Assembly: GCF_003815715.1 (NCBI RefSeq) | Contig: NZ_CP033922.1 | Coordinates: 3,520,001 to 3,584,000, forward strand | Source of the DNA: Chryseobacterium sp. G0162 | GTDB taxonomy: Bacteria; Bacteroidota; Bacteroidia; Flavobacteriales; Weeksellaceae | DNA: 64,000 nucleotides | Direction: 5' to 3' | Shown here: piece after piece, positions 60,320 through 64,000 of the stretch | Layout of the letters: each line of letters opens with the position of its first letter | Position numbering within the stretch: position 1 is the stretch's first letter | The notes under the pieces: generated by a model | Database searches by the model: none | Told to the model about the DNA's origin: nothing | The model's input: the letters and a program-made list of their open reading frames with translations, nothing else | Translations under genes and position numbers: made by a program

Positions 60320-61141
60320 ATGAAAAGTAAAATATTAGGACTGTTTTCTATACTCTTATTAGTATCATGTAAGGTTAAAGATAATGCTCAGAATGATTTA
60401 AACTATATGCAGAATATAGAACAAGTGGCTATTGAATCATCTGCAAAAAATTCTGGTAATACAATACAGACAGGAGATCAGCTGGTTATCCTGATTACCG
60501 CTAAAGATATGGATGTAGTAAAGCCATTTAATCAGAGCTATTCTTCTTCTGAAATGGTTCAGCCTAGTAATACCAATGCAGGAGGCAATATGCCTAGCCA
60601 GGGAACAACAACAATAACAGGACCTACTTATATTGTAGATAATAATGGTAATATCGATTTTCCGGTTATTGGTACAATTAATACAACAGGTAAGACACTG
60701 ATTGATGTTAAAAATGAATTAAAAGAAAAAGTAAGCCAATATGTTATTAACCCAACTGTAAGTGTAAGACTTACTAACTTTAAAATTACAGTACTTGGGG
60801 AGGTTAACAGGCAAGGAGATTATACCATTACTAACGGACAGGCAACTATTTGGAATGCTTTAGGACTTGCTGGTGATTTAACCGGATATGGAAAAAGAAC
60901 AGACGTATTGGTGGTAAGAACTGAAGATGGAAAAGTTACTCATGGTAGAATTAATCTACAGGACGCTAACTTGATTAATTCTCCGTTTTTTAATTTAAAA
61001 CAAGGTGACGCCATTATTGTTCAGTCAACTAAAGCAAAAGAAATAGTATCAAGACAGAATCCTAATACAGGACTTTACCTTACTGCTATTTCTATTGGTG
61101 TGACAGCTCTTGCTGTTGTTATTGGTTTGTTTAAAAAATAA
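60320..61141 (+). CDS. Wza-like polysaccharide export lipoprotein
   Basis: 273 residues. Lipoprotein signal ends LLLVSC with C17. The polysaccharide-export domain YIVDNNGNIDFPVIGTINTTG and the SLBB-like ITVLGEVNRQGDYTITNGQATIWNALGLAGDL are clear. Near the C-terminus (GLYLTAISIGVTALAVVIGLF) is a hydrophobic segment. Forms the outer-membrane exit for a capsule or exopolysaccharide. With the Wzc-like gene downstream it makes a Wza-Wzc export pair. Confidence 0.9.
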   Translation: MKSKILGLFSILLLVSCKVKDNAQNDLNYMQNIEQVAIESSAKNSGNTIQTGDQLVILITAKDMDVVKPFNQSYSSSEMVQPSNTNAGGNMPSQGTTTITGPTYIVDNNGNIDFPVIGTINTTGKTLIDVKNELKEKVSQYVINPTVSVRLTNFKITVLGEVNRQGDYTITNGQATIWNALGLAGDLTGYGKRTDVLVVRTEDGKVTHGRINLQDANLINSPFFNLKQGDAIIVQSTKAKEIVSRQNPNTGLYLTAISIGVTALAVVIGLFKK

Positions 61142-61206
61142 AAGTTACGTAATTAAACTATCAAAAATAATATTGTTAATTTAATTATTTGAAAGAATCA
61201 CAAAAA

Positions 61207-62499
61207 ATGAAATCATATAATATAGCCATTATAGGACAAGGGTATGTAGGATTACCTTTGTCTTTGGAATTTGCTCATCATTATCCGGTTTTGGGTTTTG
61301 ATATTAATACAGAAAGAATTAATGAGCTTAATAATGGTCATGATACGACATTAGAAGCAGATATTGATAAACTTAAAGATTGTTTAAACCGTTATAATGA
61401 GTCAAAAGGAACTATTGGTTATAGAGGAACAAGTAATATTCGGGAAATTGCCGACTGTAATGTTTTTGTTGTAACGGTACCTACACCTATTGATAAATAT
61501 AATGCTCCGGACCTGAACCCATTGCTTACAGCTTCAAAGATGCTGGGAGAAATTATCAAGAAAGGAGATATTGTCATATATGAATCTACTGTTTTCCCTG
61601 GCTGTACTGAAGAAGAATGTGTTCCAATTCTGGAAAAATATTCAGAATTAAAATTTAATGAAGACTTCTTTGTAGGATATTCCCCTGAAAGAATCAATCC
61701 GGGAGATAAAATAAATACCTTAACCAATGTAATGAAAGTCACTTCCGGATCTACAGCTGAAATAGCACAGGAAGTTGACGATTTATATAAAAAAATAATT
61801 ACAGCAGGTACTCACAAAGCGCCTAGTATTAGAGTAGCAGAAGCTTCAAAAGCGATTGAAAATGCTCAACGAGATGTAAACATTTCTTTTGTTAATGAGT
61901 TGGCCCTTATCTTTGATAGAATGGGGATTGATACCAATGACGTTCTTGAAGCAGCTGGAACAAAATATAATTTTCTGAAATATAAACCTGGCCTTGTTGG
62001 AGGACACTGTATTTCTGTAGATCCATATTATCTGGCACATAAAGCTGAGCAATTGGGCTATCATCCGGACGTTATATTATCAGGGCGTAGGGTAAATGAT
62101 TCAATTGCAAAATTTATAGCATCAAAAGTGGTAAAATTGCTTATAGCTAAAGGAAATGTTATCAAAAATTCTCAAGCTTTAATTTTAGGAGTAACTTTTA
62201 AAGAAAATTGTCCTGATGTAAGAAATACAAAAGTGATTGACATTTATAATGAATTAAAAGATTATGGGGTAGAGGTAGATATTTTTGATCCGTGGGCAGA
62301 TAAAGAAGAAGTAAAACATGAATATGGGGTAACTATTCTAGATCAGTTTAAGGAAAATAAAAAATATGATTCAATTATCATTGCTGTATCTCACAAAGAA
62401 TTTCTCACATTAGATTTTGAAAAAATAAAAAAAGAGGATAGTATTATTTTTGATACTAAAGCTTGTATTGATCGAAGTTTAGTAGATGCAAGGCTCTAA
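61207..62499 (+). CDS. Nucleotide-sugar dehydrogenase (UDP-sugar 6-dehydrogenase, TviB/WbpO type)
   Basis: 430 residues from the ATG at 61207; an upstream TTG frame at 61189 adds six residues only. Rossmann motif G10-Q-G-Y-V-G15, catalytic C268 in GGHCISVDPYY, and the C-terminal UDP-binding domain (ALILGVTFKENCPDVRNTKVIDIYNEL). It oxidises a UDP-sugar to a uronic acid with two NAD+. Sequence features (FVVTVPTPID, GLVGGHCI) fit the UDP-HexNAc dehydrogenases used for capsules. Confidence 0.9.
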   Translation: MKSYNIAIIGQGYVGLPLSLEFAHHYPVLGFDINTERINELNNGHDTTLEADIDKLKDCLNRYNESKGTIGYRGTSNIREIADCNVFVVTVPTPIDKYNAPDLNPLLTASKMLGEIIKKGDIVIYESTVFPGCTEEECVPILEKYSELKFNEDFFVGYSPERINPGDKINTLTNVMKVTSGSTAEIAQEVDDLYKKIITAGTHKAPSIRVAEASKAIENAQRDVNISFVNELALIFDRMGIDTNDVLEAAGTKYNFLKYKPGLVGGHCISVDPYYLAHKAEQLGYHPDVILSGRRVNDSIAKFIASKVVKLLIAKGNVIKNSQALILGVTFKENCPDVRNTKVIDIYNELKDYGVEVDIFDPWADKEEVKHEYGVTILDQFKENKKYDSIIIAVSHKEFLTLDFEKIKKEDSIIFDTKACIDRSLVDARL

Positions 62500-62572
62500 T
62501 TATTAAAAAACTAATTAATATGTGTTGTTAAAATAAGACAACATAGCAAATTGTAAAATTTAAAACTAAATA

Positions 62573-64000
62573 ATGGATAATCCAGTTATTGAAGGATCAG
62601 AAAAAGAAATTAATATTCAGGAGATAATTAAACCCTATTTGAGAAACTGGGTGTGGTTTATTATTGTTCCTATTATATGTTTAGTTGCAACGTACTTTTA
62701 CTTAAAGTTTGTTACACCTATATATAATATTCAGTCATCCGTTCTTATTAAAGACGCTAAAAAAAGTCCTACTGTGGGAGGAGGTGAGTTTGGTGTTTTA
62801 CAAGACTTATCTGGTTTTGGAGGAATGGGAACGAATAGTATTGAGAATGAAATAGAAATTTTCAAGTCTAAAAAACTTATGTATGAAGTGGTAAAGCAGA
62901 ATAATCTGCAGACTTCAATATATACAAAATCCAAATTAAATGATGAGGAACTCTACAAAGAGACATCTCCTATAACCATTCAAGTTATTAACGAAAAGGA
63001 GTATACCCAAAGAATAACACCGGTAAACATTAAAATTTCTGGTCAAAATATTGTTTTAACAAGTGATAGCTTTCCGGAAATTAAAACACAGTTCAATAAA
63101 ACAGTCAGCTTACCTTATGCTAATTTATTGATCATTAAAAACCCGATGTATAATAAGTCTAAGGCTGAAGATCTGAGTAATATACATTTTATCTATTCTA
63201 CTATAGAAGGTACTGTGAATTATTTACAGAAAATATTAAATGTAAGCTTAATTAATAAAGAATCAACAGTTATTAATTTATCATTGAATTATGCGAATGT
63301 AAATAAAGCTAAGGATATTGTAAATACTTTAGTAAAAGCATATAATAATGATGCTATTAGTGATAAGAATTCAGAATCAAAAAAGACTAAAGATTTTATT
63401 GACGATAGAATAAATCTTATATCAAAAGAATTAGGACAGGTTGAAAATGAAAAAGAACGTTTCAAATCGAGCAACCAAATTACTGATTTATCAACAGAAG
63501 CTAAAATAAGTCTTGAAACATCAGCTGAAGCTAGATCAAAACAAATTGATTTAGAATCTCAACTTGAGCTTACCAATGCTTTAATCGATTTTATGGGAAG
63601 GCAAAATAATACTCATATATTACCTTCCAATGTCGGATTAAATAATACCGCCGCTGCTGCTAGTATAACAGCATACAATCAGCTTGTTTTAGAGCGAAAC
63701 AGGTTACTTGAAAATGCAACTCCTCAGAACCCTGTAGTCATAGATCTTAATAAGCAAATATCTTCTCTAAGAAGCTCTGTTATGGAAAGTCTATTGAAGA
63801 ATAGAACAGGATTACAATTAGCTAAAAATCAATATCAGGGCGAACAAAATATAATAAGCTCAAAAATCACCAAAATTCCTGCACAGGAAAAAATGTTTAG
63901 AAGTATTGAGAGACAGCAACAGATAAAAGAGAGCTTATACCTGCTTCTATTACAGAAAAGAGAAGAAACGGCAATTTCATTGGCCGTTACAGCAAATAAA
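62573..64000 (+). CDS. Wzc-like chain-length/tyrosine-kinase protein, 3' truncated by window end
   Basis: 476 codons are open from the ATG at 62573 to the last base of the window, so the gene continues downstream. The N-terminus is cytosolic ([19 protein letters not shown]), then a membrane helix at about 27-46 ([20 protein letters not shown]) and a large Wzz domain with repeated helical segments, then a coiled-coil-like stretch with the GNVR-like [20 protein letters not shown]. In complete Wzc proteins a tyrosine kinase domain follows; it is not visible here. It controls chain length and export of the surface polysaccharide. Confidence 0.88.
   Translation, partial: MDNPVIEGSEKEINIQEIIKPYLRNWVWFIIVPIICLVATYFYLKFVTPIYNIQSSVLIKDAKKSPTVGGGEFGVLQDLSGFGGMGTNSIENEIEIFKSKKLMYEVVKQNNLQTSIYTKSKLNDEELYKETSPITIQVINEKEYTQRITPVNIKISGQNIVLTSDSFPEIKTQFNKTVSLPYANLLIIKNPMYNKSKAEDLSNIHFIYSTIEGTVNYLQKILNVSLINKESTVINLSLNYANVNKAKDIVNTLVKAYNNDAISDKNSESKKTKDFIDDRINLISKELGQVENEKERFKSSNQITDLSTEAKISLETSAEARSKQIDLESQLELTNALIDFMGRQNNTHILPSNVGLNNTAAAASITAYNQLVLERNRLLENATPQNPVVIDLNKQISSLRSSVMESLLKNRTGLQLAKNQYQGEQNIISSKITKIPAQEKMFRSIERQQQIKESLYLLLLQKREETAISLAVTANK

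Overview
The window is AT-rich chromosomal DNA (roughly one third G+C) from a member of the Flavobacteriia, most likely Chryseobacterium or a close relative in the Weeksellaceae. Pointers are the phylum-specific -7 promoter box TAnnTTTG upstream of many genes, a bS16 ribosomal protein with a long Ala/Glu tail, an Oar-like TonB-dependent receptor, a small Cys-rich peptide with a Chryseobacterium-type Gly-Gly leader, DUF1573 and DUF4241 proteins, and an NrdA without an ATP cone. I see no tRNA or rRNA gene, CRISPR array, insertion sequence or prophage. The window begins in the last codons of a Crp/Fnr-type regulator and ends inside a Wzc-like gene.

Layout. 0-9.3 kb: small metabolic and unknown genes, including a TetR regulator and MFS efflux pump that share an ATAGA-N4-TCTAT palindrome, a serine hydrolase, a methyltransferase and lipoprotein/TPR genes. 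9.3-17.7 kb: M3 peptidase, SRPBCC protein, GreA-C-like protein, nitroreductase, rpsP-rimM, a second serine hydrolase and an AraC regulator. 17.8-22.5 kb: a minus-strand set (helix-turn-helix regulator, AraC regulator, short-chain dehydrogenase) divergent from a surface-protein / lipoprotein / CDP-alcohol phosphatidyltransferase operon. 22.6-34.4 kb: core genes asnS, rpoN, an acyl-CoA ligase, an ECF sigma with a membrane partner, rnpB (RNase P RNA), a PPK2 kinase and valS. A previously unlisted 54-residue Gly-Gly-leader peptide lies just after rpoN. 34.4-39 kb: ribokinase-like, hydrolase, HD and DUF72 genes. 39-45 kb: the TonB-dependent receptor and a lectin/fibril surface locus. 45-48.2 kb: an nrdB / small ABM-like gene / nrdA operon with DnaA-box-like sites upstream. 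48.6-53.3 kb: a MacAB-type ABC efflux operon whose three intergenic gaps carry the same AATTTGAAAATG repeat. 53.5-58 kb: GT39-type transferase, FAD oxidoreductase, glyA, recX. 58.3-64 kb: start of a capsule/exopolysaccharide operon (membrane nucleotide-sugar dehydratase, Wza-like exporter, nucleotide-sugar dehydrogenase, Wzc-like chain-length protein).

No large undescribed system stands out. The best leads are the Cys-rich Gly-Gly-leader peptide, two genes whose -7 box sits so close to the ATG that their mRNAs should be leaderless (rnpB inside the window calibrates the spacing), the ABM-like gene embedded in the nrd operon, and several paired operator-like repeats. Start codons were corrected from TTG or GTG extensions to a downstream ATG for twelve genes; the reasons are given in the entries.
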